DNA of 64,000 nucleotides. Source: Streptomyces sp. R41 (lineage in GTDB: Bacteria > Actinomycetota > Actinomycetes > Streptomycetales > Streptomycetaceae). A program made the translations under genes and the position numbers. Shown piece by piece: positions 52,920 through 61,775 of the stretch. The notes beneath the pieces are model-generated. The model saw nothing but the letters and a program-made list of their open reading frames with translations, searched no databases and had not been told where the DNA came from. How positions within the stretch are numbered: the stretch's first letter is position 1; every line of letters begins with the position of its first letter. The DNA lies in NCBI RefSeq assembly GCF_041053055.1, contig NZ_CP163443.1:2604001-2668000 (forward strand), in the 5' to 3' direction.

Positions 52920-53486
52920 GTGGGCACTGTCGTCGACGACGCCGCCTCCGTGGAGTTCCACGCCTTCTTCGAACGGCACTATGCCGAACTGGCCCGACTG
53001 GCGAACCTGTTGACGGGCGAGCCGGACGCCGCCGACGATCTGGCGGCGGACGCGCTGCTCGCGCTGTGGCACCGCTGGGACCGGGTGCGCGCGGCGGACC
53101 ACCCGGTGGCGTACGCGCGCGGTGTGGTCGCCAACCTCGCCCGCACCCGCATACGCAGCGCCGTGCGCGAGCGTCGGCGGATCACGCTCTTCTGGTCGCA
53201 GCGTGAGGACAAGACCGAGAACCCCGATATACCGGGCAAGATCGATGTCCAGGAAGCGCTGCGCAGACTGCCGTTCCGCAAGCGCGCGTGTGTCGTTCTA
53301 CGGCACGCTTTCGACCTCTCGGAGAAGGACACGGCTCTCGCCCTCGGGGTTTCCGTGGGTACGGTGAAGAGCCAGACGTCGAAGGGCATGGCGGAATTGA
53401 AACGGCTTCTCGGCACCGACGAGGCACCGATGCGGGTGCACGCGGGAGTGCTGCCCACGGGCGGAGCCGGAGGTAGGGACCGATGA
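52920..53486 (+). CDS. ECF sigma factor (SigE-like family in Streptomyces)
   Basis: A 188-aa ECF sigma factor. Region 2 around 15-88 (FFERHYAELARLANLLTGEPDAADDLAADALLALWHRW, then ARGVVANLARTRIRS) and region 4 around 118-170 (LRRLPFRKRACVVLRHAFDLSEKDTALALGVSVGTVKSQTSKG). GAGGAGAGG upstream fixes the GTG at 52920, with a longer in-frame ATG at 52863 less likely. Its stop overlaps the membrane protein gene, a typical sigma/anti-sigma arrangement. Confidence 0.9.
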   Translation: MGTVVDDAASVEFHAFFERHYAELARLANLLTGEPDAADDLAADALLALWHRWDRVRAADHPVAYARGVVANLARTRIRSAVRERRRITLFWSQREDKTENPDIPGKIDVQEALRRLPFRKRACVVLRHAFDLSEKDTALALGVSVGTVKSQTSKGMAELKRLLGTDEAPMRVHAGVLPTGGAGGRDR

Positions 53487-54346
53487 GGAAGGCGCAGGAC
53501 GTGCACGACGAGCTGCGCGCCGGGCTGCGTGAGGCGGCCGAAGCGCACGAGCCCGACCGCGCGCGCATCCTGGCCCGGGTCGAGCGCGGGATGGCGGGAG
53601 GCAACGAGCGGCGGCCCGTGCGGCGCGCGGCGCGTCCGCCGCTGCTCGGCTGGGCCCGTGTCGTGGGCGCCACGGCCGCGGTCGCGAGCGTCCTCGCGGT
53701 GGGCGGCTACGCGGTCGCCTCGGCGGTGAAGGGCGACACTCCGGCGCAGCAGACCGTCGCGGTCTCGCCGACCCCCGATCCGTCGCCGGACGCGACGAGC
53801 CGGGCGCCGGTCGCCCCGGACCCCACCCACCGTTCCGGTACGCCGAAGCAGTCCGGGAAGCCGAGTCCGTCGCCCTCCGGTACCCCGACACCCGAGAACT
53901 CCACCACGGCCGGGCCGCCCGCCACGGGCAACGCGGACGGCCCGCTCTGGTCCGACGGCTCGGTCGACCCGCACAGCAACGAGTTCTGGGCGCAGAGCAA
54001 TGTGACCCTGAAGCCGAGCAAGGAACTCGCCTCGCTCACCGTCGAGTTGAAGGTCAAGCAGACCGGCGGGGTCACCGACGCGGGCGCCTGGCGTTCGCTG
54101 CCCGAAGACGACTTCACCACGACGGTCGCGGAGAAGGACGGCTTCCTCGTCTACACCTGGGTGCTCAAGCCGGACCACAAGGTCTGGCCGGGCGAGTGGG
54201 TGTTCGCGGGCCAGTACGACCACGACCGCGGCGGCCGGGACGCGAAGGACGACAGCTACTCGGCGACGGCCACCACCACGGACGGCGAACAGTCCACCGT
54301 GACCGGGGACTTCGCGGCGCACGACACCGGTGACGGCGACTCGTAG
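53483..54346 (+). CDS. Single-helix membrane protein, candidate anti-sigma factor
   Basis: A 287-aa protein with an N-terminal cytosolic segment of about 57 residues (DVHDELRAGLREAAE...ARILARVERGM), one membrane helix at 58-81, a Pro/Ser/Thr-rich stalk (85-150) and an extracytoplasmic beta-rich domain (155-280). The cytosolic ARVERGMA segment is familiar from Streptomyces sigma-coupled membrane proteins. ATG overlaps the sigma stop. No zinc motif is seen. The outer domain could bind a signal; pectin-lyase genes follow. Confidence 0.72.
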   Translation: MRKAQDVHDELRAGLREAAEAHEPDRARILARVERGMAGGNERRPVRRAARPPLLGWARVVGATAAVASVLAVGGYAVASAVKGDTPAQQTVAVSPTPDPSPDATSRAPVAPDPTHRSGTPKQSGKPSPSPSGTPTPENSTTAGPPATGNADGPLWSDGSVDPHSNEFWAQSNVTLKPSKELASLTVELKVKQTGGVTDAGAWRSLPEDDFTTTVAEKDGFLVYTWVLKPDHKVWPGEWVFAGQYDHDRGGRDAKDDSYSATATTTDGEQSTVTGDFAAHDTGDGDS

Positions 54347-54470
54347 CGATCGCCGGCAGGAGAACTCGTAGCGGACTTCCGTAGAGAAATCCGCGGACCC
54401 GGCAACCCTTTCCTCACCAGTGGCGACCAGGAGACGCAAAGGTCTCCTCACCACTCAAGGAACTCGGTCC

Positions 54471-55301
54471 ATGACTGCACGAGTTGAACAGCGCGTACGC
54501 CACCGCCGCCGGGTCACCAGGCGGCGTGCCGTGATCGGCGGCGTGGCCGCTCTCGGCATCACCGGCGCGGCGATCGTCACCACGACGATGCTGTCCTCCG
54601 CCGGCGCGGCGTCGGCCTGGCCGACGGCCACGGGCAGCAAGGCCGTCCCGTCGACGATCTCGGTGTCCGGCACGTACGACGGCAAGCTGAAGAAGTTCTA
54701 CGGCTCCGGCGACCTCGGCACGAGTGACCAGTCCGAGGACCAGGGCCCGATCTTCGAGCTCAAGGACGGCGCGGTCCTCAAGAACGTCATCATCGGTACC
54801 CCGGCCGCCGACGGTGTCCACTGCCTGGGCAGCTGCACGCTGCAGAACGTGTGGTGGCTGGACGTCGGCGAGGACGCGGCGAGCTTCAAGGGCAAGTCGT
54901 CGTCGGCCGTGTACAAGGTCTACGGCGGCGGCGCGAAGAACGCGGACGACAAGGTGCTGCAGTTCAACGGCGCGGGCAAGCTCGTCGTCAGCAAGTTCCA
55001 GGTCGAGAACTCCGGCAAGCTGGTGCGCTCCTGCGGCAACTGCAAGACGCAGTACAAGCGCACGGTCATCATCAACGACGTGGATGTCACCGCGCCCCTG
55101 AAGGCGATCGTCGGCATCAACTCCAACTACGGCGACACGGCCGCCCTGCGCAAGGTGCGCATCCACGGCGACAGCGGCAGGAAGATCAAGACCTGCGTCC
55201 GCTTCCAGGGCAACAACACCGGCAAGGAGCCCACTGAGATGGGCACCGGCCCGGACGGCACGTCCTGCAAGTTCACGGCGTCCGACATCAGCTACGAGTG
55301 A
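54471..55301 (+). CDS. Secreted pectate lyase, PL3 family
   Basis: A 276-aa extracellular enzyme cleaving polygalacturonate by beta-elimination. A long Arg-rich (RRRVTRRRAV) signal peptide ends near AAS-A (about residue 48). The mature right-handed beta-helix of PL3 is recognised by IFELKDGAVLKNVIIGTPAADGVHC, WWLDVGEDAASFKG and the Lys/Arg-containing KVLQFNGAGK. Cys residues recur in the helix turns. AAGGA lies nine bases ahead of the ATG. First gene of the pectin island. Confidence 0.9.
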   Translation: MTARVEQRVRHRRRVTRRRAVIGGVAALGITGAAIVTTTMLSSAGAASAWPTATGSKAVPSTISVSGTYDGKLKKFYGSGDLGTSDQSEDQGPIFELKDGAVLKNVIIGTPAADGVHCLGSCTLQNVWWLDVGEDAASFKGKSSSAVYKVYGGGAKNADDKVLQFNGAGKLVVSKFQVENSGKLVRSCGNCKTQYKRTVIINDVDVTAPLKAIVGINSNYGDTAALRKVRIHGDSGRKIKTCVRFQGNNTGKEPTEMGTGPDGTSCKFTASDISYE

Positions 55302-55311
55302 CGGAATCCCC

Positions 55312-55974
55312 TTGAGCATGCACGGAAAACGCCTCACGCGCCGACGTGTGCTCGGGGCCTCGGCGATCGGCGTCGCCGCCACCGGCGTCGCCGGGGGCAC
55401 CGGCCTCCTGTCGTCCGCCTCGGCCGCGGCCTTCGGCTACACGGACGACGGCTCCAACTATGTGCGGCTCGGCGACTGGGACGGCACACCCGGCGAGTTC
55501 AAGAACGCCGAGCTGATGACGTACGCGCATCCCTCCGACGCCCGCGCGGCGAAGTGGACCGGGAACGTGACCATCGGCAGCGGCGGCGAGGCCGCGTCCT
55601 TCCCGGCCTACATCTGGAAGGACGTCAACGACGGCATCCTCGTCTACTTCAAGCTGACCGCGGCGCAGGCCGCCGCCGCGCACACCCTGCGCATCGGGGT
55701 GACGGACGCGTTCCTCAACGGGCGTCCGCGGGTGACGGTCAACGACTGGGTCTCGGCCATCCCTTCGGCGCCCACGCAGCCCTCGACGCGCTCGCTCACC
55801 ACGGGTTCGTACCGGGGAGTGAACCACTTGTTCGCTTTTGACGTCCCTAGCAGTGCGTGGAAGTCGGACGCCTCGCAGGACAACGTGCTGAAACTCAACA
55901 TCGTCAGTGGTTCGACCGGCTCGGCATACCTCAGCCCGGGCACGTCGTTCGACTGCATTGACCTGCTGGCCTGA
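55312..55974 (+). CDS. Secreted PL4-like carbohydrate-binding domain protein
   Basis: A 220-aa exported protein with a possible twin-arginine signal (RLTRRRVLGASAIG, cut about residue 38). The mature domain contains YVRLGDWDGTPGEFKNAE and MTYAHPSDARAAKW, resembling domain III of PL4 rhamnogalacturonan lyases, a beta-sandwich that may bind pectin. No lyase active site is present. The TTG at 55312 is six bases after GGA; ATG at 55318 is an alternative. It may help to attach lyases to rhamnogalacturonan. Confidence 0.72.
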   Translation: MSMHGKRLTRRRVLGASAIGVAATGVAGGTGLLSSASAAAFGYTDDGSNYVRLGDWDGTPGEFKNAELMTYAHPSDARAAKWTGNVTIGSGGEAASFPAYIWKDVNDGILVYFKLTAAQAAAAHTLRIGVTDAFLNGRPRVTVNDWVSAIPSAPTQPSTRSLTTGSYRGVNHLFAFDVPSSAWKSDASQDNVLKLNIVSGSTGSAYLSPGTSFDCIDLLA

Positions 55975-55995
55975 GCCCCCCTCGGTCAGCAGAGG

Positions 55996-56029
55996 AACGC
56001 CCCCGCCGGTGACGACCGGCGGGGGCGTT
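55996..56029. terminator. Bidirectional terminator between convergent pectin genes
   Basis: A perfect 14-bp stem, AACGCCCCCGCCGG/CCGGCGGGGGCGTT, with a TGACGA loop lies between the PL4-like gene and the convergent PL9 gene. It can form from either transcript. Confidence 0.85.
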
Positions 56030-56046
56030 CATTCATACGCGCCGGG

Positions 56047-57204
56047 TCAGTTCATGGTCGAGCCGATGGTCGTGGAGCCCGTGGTCAGGAACGTCGTCGA
56101 GGGCAGCGAGCCGCTCGACGGGCGAGCCCCGTACGCGGTCGTCGCGTCCGTCGACTTGAAGGACGGCGTGGAGACACCGCTGTCCCAGTTGTTGGACGCG
56201 GAGACGGTGGACGAGCCGAGCTTGTCCAGGCCGCCCTTGTTGCTCACCGCGAGATTCCTGGCGAGCCGCGCCTTCCCCGTGGCGAAGTAGAAGCCGGCCT
56301 CGGTATTGGCGTACGCGGTGTTGCGGTTGAGCACGATCGCCCCGGTGTTGGAGTTCTCGGTGAAGCCGTTCAGCGTGTTGTCCCAGGCGGCGTTGTTGTT
56401 CACGACGTGCGCGACCGCGACACCTCCGCCGCCCAGCTTGAACCCGTTGCCGTTGCCCTCGAAGGCCGAGTCGTTCCAGCGGTTCTTGCCGTTGCCGAAG
56501 GCCCAGGAGTGCTCGATGGTGACGGGCGAGGAGAACTGCCACAGGTCGAGGCCGTCGTCCGAGTTGCTGTAGAGGCGGGCTCCGGTGACCTTGTTGCCGG
56601 TGCCCGAGCCGAACTTGATCGCGATGCCGTCGGCGTTCTGGCCGTGGCCCGCCGCGTCGTAGTTGCCGTAGCTGTCCAGGTTCTGCACGAGGTTGTTCGT
56701 CGTGTCGTCACCTCGCAGGGTGAAGCCGGAATCGCCGTTGTTCGCGGTGACCAGGTTCTTGAAGACGCCGCCGACGGAGGAGGTGGCGACGAAGCCCTGG
56801 GCGGGCGAGTTCTGCCAGGTGATGTTCTGGACGGTCCAGTAGTCGCCGTAGATCCCGGCCAGCCAGGAACCGGCGGCGAGCTTGGAGCCGTCGATCTTCA
56901 CCTTCTCGCTGCCGTACGCGGTGAGCGTGATGCGCGTAGAACTGGTGCCGTTGGCCGTGGACTTGAGCGTGGCCGTCGGGTAGTACGTGCCGCCGCGCAC
57001 CTGGATGGTCGTACCGGCGGCGGCGCCCGCGACAGCCGACTCCAGCTGGGCGGTGGTGGAGACGGTGACCGTGGTGGCGGCGGCCTGGGCCGAGCCGTTG
57101 CCCGAGAGGCCGAGGTAGACGCCACCCGCCCCCGCGGCGACGGCCACCGCGGCGGCGATCGAGAGCGTGCGGGTCCTGCGATGGCGTCCGATGCTCTGAC
57201 GCAC
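56047..57204 (-). CDS. Secreted PL9 pectate lyase, copy 1
   Basis: A 385-aa secreted lyase with a right-handed beta-helix fold of PL9. The signal peptide ends near SAQA-A (about residue 42). GTYYPTATLKSTANGTSS starts the domain; AAGHGQNADGIAIKFGSGTGN and NSDDGLDLW hold the Asp/Asn calcium residues, and GNGFKLGG has the probable catalytic Lys. The GTG at 57204 follows AAGGAA by seven bases. Its paralogue lies at 60563. Confidence 0.88.
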   Translation of the reverse strand: MRQSIGRHRRTRTLSIAAAVAVAAGAGGVYLGLSGNGSAQAAATTVTVSTTAQLESAVAGAAAGTTIQVRGGTYYPTATLKSTANGTSSTRITLTAYGSEKVKIDGSKLAAGSWLAGIYGDYWTVQNITWQNSPAQGFVATSSVGGVFKNLVTANNGDSGFTLRGDDTTNNLVQNLDSYGNYDAAGHGQNADGIAIKFGSGTGNKVTGARLYSNSDDGLDLWQFSSPVTIEHSWAFGNGKNRWNDSAFEGNGNGFKLGGGGVAVAHVVNNNAAWDNTLNGFTENSNTGAIVLNRNTAYANTEAGFYFATGKARLARNLAVSNKGGLDKLGSSTVSASNNWDSGVSTPSFKSTDATTAYGARPSSGSLPSTTFLTTGSTTIGSTMN

Positions 57205-57352
57205 GGGGCGTTCCTTTCCTAGGGAAATGGGGCTGCCGCTCCTGGGGAATCGGAGCTGCCGCGAAGCGGGCCGGAGGGGCCGCCCCGGCCCGCTTCTGCT
57301 CTCTGGTCGCCGCCGCGGCCAAAAGGGTTGCCGAGGGCCCTGCGAAAGCGAT

Positions 57353-57364
57353 CGAAATTTTTCG
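57353..57364. promoter_or_regulatory. CGAAA-TT-TTTCG palindrome in the pectin divergent region
   Basis: In the 263-bp gap between the divergent PL9 and GH43 genes. The spaced CGAAA...TTTCG palindrome resembles operator sites of LacI-type sugar regulators in streptomycetes as I remember them. No regulator gene of that type is in the window. The rest of the gap (57205-57467) contains the two promoters and no gene. Confidence 0.4.
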
Positions 57365-57467
57365 CCACCCTCACCCCGCTCGCATCGATTGACGCACCGT
57401 TCCCAACTGGTGACACTCCGAGGGCAGTTCGATCAACAGAATCCATCAGACTCCGACAGGATGTGTC

Positions 57468-59678
57468 ATGCGACGCCGCACCGCCCGCACGCTCCTGATC
57501 CCCCTGTTCGCCCTTCTGCTGGGCCTGCTCGCGGCACCGCCCAGCCCCGCCGCGCAACCCGGAGCACCCCACGTGAACAAACAGAAGTACGCCGGCTATC
57601 TCTTCGCCTACTTCACCGGCGAGGGCACCGCCGACGGCGAGCAGATCCGATACGCCCTCAGCCGCGGCAACGACCCTTTGCACTGGCGGGAGTTGAATGC
57701 CGCAAAGCCCGTCCTCACCTCGGACCTGGGTGAGAAGGGGCTGCGCGACCCGTTCGTGATCCGCTCCCCCGAGGGCGACAAGTTCTATCTCATCGCCACC
57801 GACCTGAAGATGTACAAGAACAGCAGTGGCAGCTGGGACTACGTCCAGCGGCACGGCAGCAAGTCCATCATGATCTGGGAGTCCACCGACCTGGTCCACT
57901 GGACCGACCAGCGGCTGGTGAAGGTCGCCCCCGACAACGCGGGCAACACCTGGGCACCGGAGGCCTATTGGGACGACACGCTCGGCGAGTACGTCGTCTT
58001 CTGGGCGTCCAAGCTGTACGCCGACGACGATCCCGATCACACCGGATCGACGTACAACAAGATGCTGTACGCCACCACGAAGGACTTCCGCACCTTCAGC
58101 GAGCCGAAGGTCTGGGACGACCCCGGCTACTCGGTGATCGACTCAACGGTCATCAAGAACAAGGGCAGTTACTACCGCTACACCAAGGACGAGCGCGACC
58201 CCACCTCGTCCAGCCCCTGCTCGAAGTTCATCACCGCGGAGAAGTCGACGTCGCTCACGAACACGAAGTACGACTTCGTCTCCGACTGCATCGGCAGCGG
58301 CTCGATCGACCGCGGCGAGGGGCCGACGGTCTTCAAGTCCAACACCGAGAACAAGTGGTACCTGTTCATCGACGAGTACGGCGGCCGCGGCTACGTCCCC
58401 TTCGAGACGACCGACCTCGACTCCGGCAAGTGGAGCATGTCGACGGACTACCAGCTGCCCGCGAGCCCGCGGCACGGCACCGTCATGCCGGTGACACAGG
58501 CGGAGTACGACCGGCTGCTCGCCGTGTATCCGGTGACGGGAACCTCGGTCGTGGACGCGACGGCGCACGGGCAGAAGGGATACGCGGTCGTCACCGAGGC
58601 CTCCTCGAAGGTCGTGCTGCCGATGGAGCCCGGAGCGGACCTCTCGCGGCTCGCGCCGAAGCTGTGGGTCGGCGAGGGCGCCGAGCTGAGCCCCGGGTCC
58701 GGCACGCGCCGCGACTTCCGCAAGCCACGGACGTACACCGTGACCGCCGCGGACGGAGCCACCCGCACCTGGACGGTCGAGGCGGTCCCGACCCGAAGTC
58801 CCGTCCTCCCGGGCCTCAACGCCGATCCCGACGTCCACTACCTGGACGGCCAGTACTGGATCTACCCGACGACGGACGGCTACGCGGGCTGGAGCGGGAC
58901 GAGCTTCAAGGCGTACTCGTCGAAGGATCTGGTGCACTGGAAGGACCACGGCGTGATCCTGGACCTGGGTCCTGATGTGTCGTGGGCGGACAAGAACGCC
59001 TGGGCACCCGCGATCGCTTCGAAGAACGGCAAGTACTACTTCTACTTCTGTGCCGAGCAGCAGATAGGTGTGGCCGTCGCGGACTCCCCGGCGGGTCCCT
59101 TCACGGACGCGCTCGGCAAACCCCTGGTCGCCAAGGGGCAGTTCACGGGCCAGATGATCGACCCGGCGGTCTTCACGGACGACGACGGCCAGGCGTATCT
59201 CTACTGGGGCAACGGGCACGGGTACGTCGTGCCGCTGAACGACGACATGGTCTCGTTCGACGCGACGCGGGTGAAGGACATCACCCAGACGGACTTCCGC
59301 GAGGGATCCTTCGTGGTCAAGCGGCGGGGCACGTACTACTTCATGTGGTCCGAGGACGACACCCGCAGCGAGAACTACCACGTCGCCTACGCGACGGGAC
59401 CGTCCCCGCTCGGCCCGTGGACCAAGCGGGGCACGATCCTGTCCAAGCGCCCGGAGTACGGCATCAAGGGCACCGGACACCACTCCGTGGTGAACGTCCC
59501 CGGCACGGACGACTGGTACATCGTCTACCACCGGTTCGCCCTCAACGGCCCCGGGAAGCCCGGCGGGGACGGCACGCACCGGGAGACGACGATCGACCGA
59601 CTCACCTTCGCGGCGGACGGGACCATCGAGCCGGTGGTGCCGACCCTGGAGTCGATCAGGCCCGTACGGACTAGCTGA
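57468..59678 (+). CDS. Secreted double-domain GH43 glycosidase
   Basis: A 736-aa exported enzyme with two GH43 five-bladed propeller domains. The signal peptide (TLLIPLFALLLGLLAAPPSPAAQ) ends near residue 29. The N-terminal propeller runs about 40-350 (GEQIRYALSRGNDPLHWRE, LRDPFVIRSPEGDKFYLIATD), a linking segment 360-445 (YTVTAADGATRTWTVEAV) is Ig-like, and the C-terminal propeller about 450-736 starts LNADPDVHYLDGQYWIYPTT with MIDPAVFTDDDGQAYLYWG. Such enzymes cleave arabinan or galactan side chains of pectin. Confidence 0.9.
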   Translation: MRRRTARTLLIPLFALLLGLLAAPPSPAAQPGAPHVNKQKYAGYLFAYFTGEGTADGEQIRYALSRGNDPLHWRELNAAKPVLTSDLGEKGLRDPFVIRSPEGDKFYLIATDLKMYKNSSGSWDYVQRHGSKSIMIWESTDLVHWTDQRLVKVAPDNAGNTWAPEAYWDDTLGEYVVFWASKLYADDDPDHTGSTYNKMLYATTKDFRTFSEPKVWDDPGYSVIDSTVIKNKGSYYRYTKDERDPTSSSPCSKFITAEKSTSLTNTKYDFVSDCIGSGSIDRGEGPTVFKSNTENKWYLFIDEYGGRGYVPFETTDLDSGKWSMSTDYQLPASPRHGTVMPVTQAEYDRLLAVYPVTGTSVVDATAHGQKGYAVVTEASSKVVLPMEPGADLSRLAPKLWVGEGAELSPGSGTRRDFRKPRTYTVTAADGATRTWTVEAVPTRSPVLPGLNADPDVHYLDGQYWIYPTTDGYAGWSGTSFKAYSSKDLVHWKDHGVILDLGPDVSWADKNAWAPAIASKNGKYYFYFCAEQQIGVAVADSPAGPFTDALGKPLVAKGQFTGQMIDPAVFTDDDGQAYLYWGNGHGYVVPLNDDMVSFDATRVKDITQTDFREGSFVVKRRGTYYFMWSEDDTRSENYHVAYATGPSPLGPWTKRGTILSKRPEYGIKGTGHHSVVNVPGTDDWYIVYHRFALNGPGKPGGDGTHRETTIDRLTFAADGTIEPVVPTLESIRPVRTS

Positions 59679-60465
59679 CGAAGTACGTCGGGTTCGGGAG
59701 CTTGTACGTCTTGTCGGCGTAGCCCCCTTCGAGGTCGGAGTACTGGTCGCCGAAGTTGGCGACGATCTCGTACCCGAGGGACTCGATGTGCTGACGGGTG
59801 CCGGACTTGTACTGCACAGTGGTGCAGTTCCACGCGGCGGCGGTGGCGCAGTCGCTCAGGTACGCGGGCGGGTTCGCCGCGTCCTTGAGGAACATGTGGT
59901 CGGCGTCCAGGTTGATGTCGACGCCGACCTTCTTCAGGTTCTCGACCGCGGAGGCGCGCTGCGACTCCTTCAGACCCGAGTTGTAGAAGACCTCGACGCC
60001 CTTGGACTCGGCGTACTCGACGAGTTCGGGGGTGCCGAAGACGGCCGGGCGGTCGGCCTGGGCCACGTATGCGGCCCAAGAGGCCGAGTTGTACGTGTAG
60101 TTGGTCTTCTTCTCGTAGTCGAGGGAGAGCAGCAGCGTGTCGTCGATGTCGAAGACGACCGCGGGGTTCTCGCCCCGGTGGTGCGCCTTGCGCGCCGCCT
60201 TGTCTATGTACTTCTTGGCGTCGGAGTCGATGCGCGCCAGGTCCTTGGCGTACGGGCTGTCCGTGGACGCCTGGTACACGCCGTTGCTGTCGAGCGTGGT
60301 GCCGTAGTAGGTGTCGATGTCCTTGACCAGGAGCCCGATGTTGTAGGGCTCGTGGGTCGAGTTCGCCGTCGACTGACCGGCGGTTGCGACGCCGGTGCCG
60401 TACAGGGCGGCACCGGCGACGGCACAGGTGGCGGCGATGGCCGCGATACGCAGTGGCTTATGCAT
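59671..60465 (-). CDS. Secreted class B-type acid phosphatase (HAD IIIB)
   Basis: A 264-aa exported phosphatase. The signal peptide ends near VATAG (residue 29); the nucleophile motif VVFDIDDTLLLS has D106 and D108, with GVEVFYNSGLKESQR and FGDQYSDLEGGYAD as later HAD motifs. It may release phosphate from organic phosphates in plant material. The 3' end overlaps the convergent GH43 gene by 8 bp. It separates GH43 and the second PL9 gene. Confidence 0.9.
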   Translation of the reverse strand: MHKPLRIAAIAATCAVAGAALYGTGVATAGQSTANSTHEPYNIGLLVKDIDTYYGTTLDSNGVYQASTDSPYAKDLARIDSDAKKYIDKAARKAHHRGENPAVVFDIDDTLLLSLDYEKKTNYTYNSASWAAYVAQADRPAVFGTPELVEYAESKGVEVFYNSGLKESQRASAVENLKKVGVDINLDADHMFLKDAANPPAYLSDCATAAAWNCTTVQYKSGTRQHIESLGYEIVANFGDQYSDLEGGYADKTYKLPNPTYFVS

Positions 60466-60562
60466 GACAGGTTTCTACGCGCGTCACCCCCTTCAACGCG
60501 AGGCCCGTTGCCTGATCGATACATAGTCCACAGACAACTTTGGCCTCGCGCCGCCGGAGGGG

Positions 60563-61675
60563 TCAGTTCATGGTGGCGCCGATCGTCGTGCTGCCCGTCG
60601 TCAGGAACGTGGTCGCGGGCAGCGAGCCGTCGGACTTGCGGGAGTTGTACGTGCTGGTCGCGTCCGTGGAGATGAAGGACGGGGTGGCGATGCCGGAGTC
60701 CCAGTTGTTGCCGGCGGAGGTCACCGAGGCGCCCTTGGAGACGGCCGCGGAACCGTTGCTCACGGCCAGGTTCTTGCCGAGCTTCGCGGAGCTGGTCGCG
60801 AAGTAGTAGCCGTACTTGCCGTTGGCGTACGCCGTGGTGCGGTTGATGACGATCGCGCCGGTGTTGGAGTTCTCGGTGAAGCCGTTGCCCGCGTCGTCCC
60901 AGGCGGCGGAGTTGTTGACGACGTGCGCGACGACCTCGCCGTCGCCGCCCAGCTTGTAGCCGTTGCCGTCGCCCGCGAAGGCCGAGTCGGACCAGCGGTT
61001 CTTGCCGTTGCCGAAGGACCAGGTGTGCTCGATGGTGACGGGGGACGAGAAGGACCAGAGGTCGATGCCGTCGTCCGAGTTGTTGTACAGGCGGGCGCCG
61101 GTGATCAGATTGCCGGTGCCGGAGCCGAACTTCACCGCGACGCCGTCCGCGTTCTCGCCGTGGCCCGCGGCGTCGTAGTTGCCGTACGAGTCGATGTTCT
61201 TGACCGTGTTGTTGACGGTGCCGTCGCCGGTGAGCGTGAAGCCGGAGTCGCCGCCGTTGATGGTCTTGATGTTGTTCCAGTTCGTGCCGGTGCAGGACTG
61301 GCAGACGACGGCGCTGTCCGGGGAGTTCTGGAAGGTGATGCCCGAGACGTTCCAGTAGTCGGCCGTCAGCTTGAAGATCCAGTCGCCGGACGGCAGCGAG
61401 GAACCGTCGATCTTCACCGTCTCCGAGCCGTACGCCTGGAGGGTGACCGGGTTCGACGAGGTGCCGTTGGCGGTCGACTGGAGCGTGGCCGTCGGGTAGT
61501 ACGTGCCGCCGCGCACCTGGATGACGGTGCCCGCGGTGGCGTTCTTGATGGCGCTGGTGAGGTCGGCCGTGGTGCTGACGACGACCGTCGCCGCCTGGGC
61601 CTGGGTGGGGAGGGCGGCGAGTCCGGCGCCGAGCGCCAGGGCGGCGGCGAGGGTGAGAGCGGTACGACGAGACAT
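60563..61675 (-). CDS. Secreted PL9 pectate lyase, copy 2
   Basis: A 370-aa protein similar throughout to the lyase at 56047: both have GTYYPTATL, AAGHG-NADG-A-KFGSGTGN, SDDG-DLW, GNG-KLGG and the closing TTFLTTGSTTIG-TMN. The signal peptide ends near AQA-A (residue 28). It carries GDSAVVCQSCTGTNWNN, with two Cys absent from copy 1. The ATG at 61675 follows AAAGGA. A four-unit 21-bp array lies directly upstream. Confidence 0.88.
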   Translation of the reverse strand: MSRRTALTLAAALALGAGLAALPTQAQAATVVVSTTADLTSAIKNATAGTVIQVRGGTYYPTATLQSTANGTSSNPVTLQAYGSETVKIDGSSLPSGDWIFKLTADYWNVSGITFQNSPDSAVVCQSCTGTNWNNIKTINGGDSGFTLTGDGTVNNTVKNIDSYGNYDAAGHGENADGVAVKFGSGTGNLITGARLYNNSDDGIDLWSFSSPVTIEHTWSFGNGKNRWSDSAFAGDGNGYKLGGDGEVVAHVVNNSAAWDDAGNGFTENSNTGAIVINRTTAYANGKYGYYFATSSAKLGKNLAVSNGSAAVSKGASVTSAGNNWDSGIATPSFISTDATSTYNSRKSDGSLPATTFLTTGSTTIGATMN

Positions 61676-61689
61676 AGGAGTGCGGTCCT

Positions 61690-61773
61690 TTCGTCGATTC
61701 CTGCTGGGGACTTGTCGATTTCTTCGGGTGACTTGTCGATTCCGTCGGGGGATTTATTGATTTTTTCGGGCGC
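61690..61773. repeat. 21-bp tandem array between a pectinesterase and a PL9 lyase (four units)
   Basis: Units begin at 61690, 61711, 61732 and 61753, each with TTGTCGATT-like and TCGGG-like parts; the first and last are more diverged. The array starts 15 bp before the PL9 start codon and ends 2 bp before the pectinesterase stop. Period 21 bp is two helical turns, so it might be a multi-site regulator target, or slippage. Confidence 0.8.
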
Positions 61774-61775
61774 CT

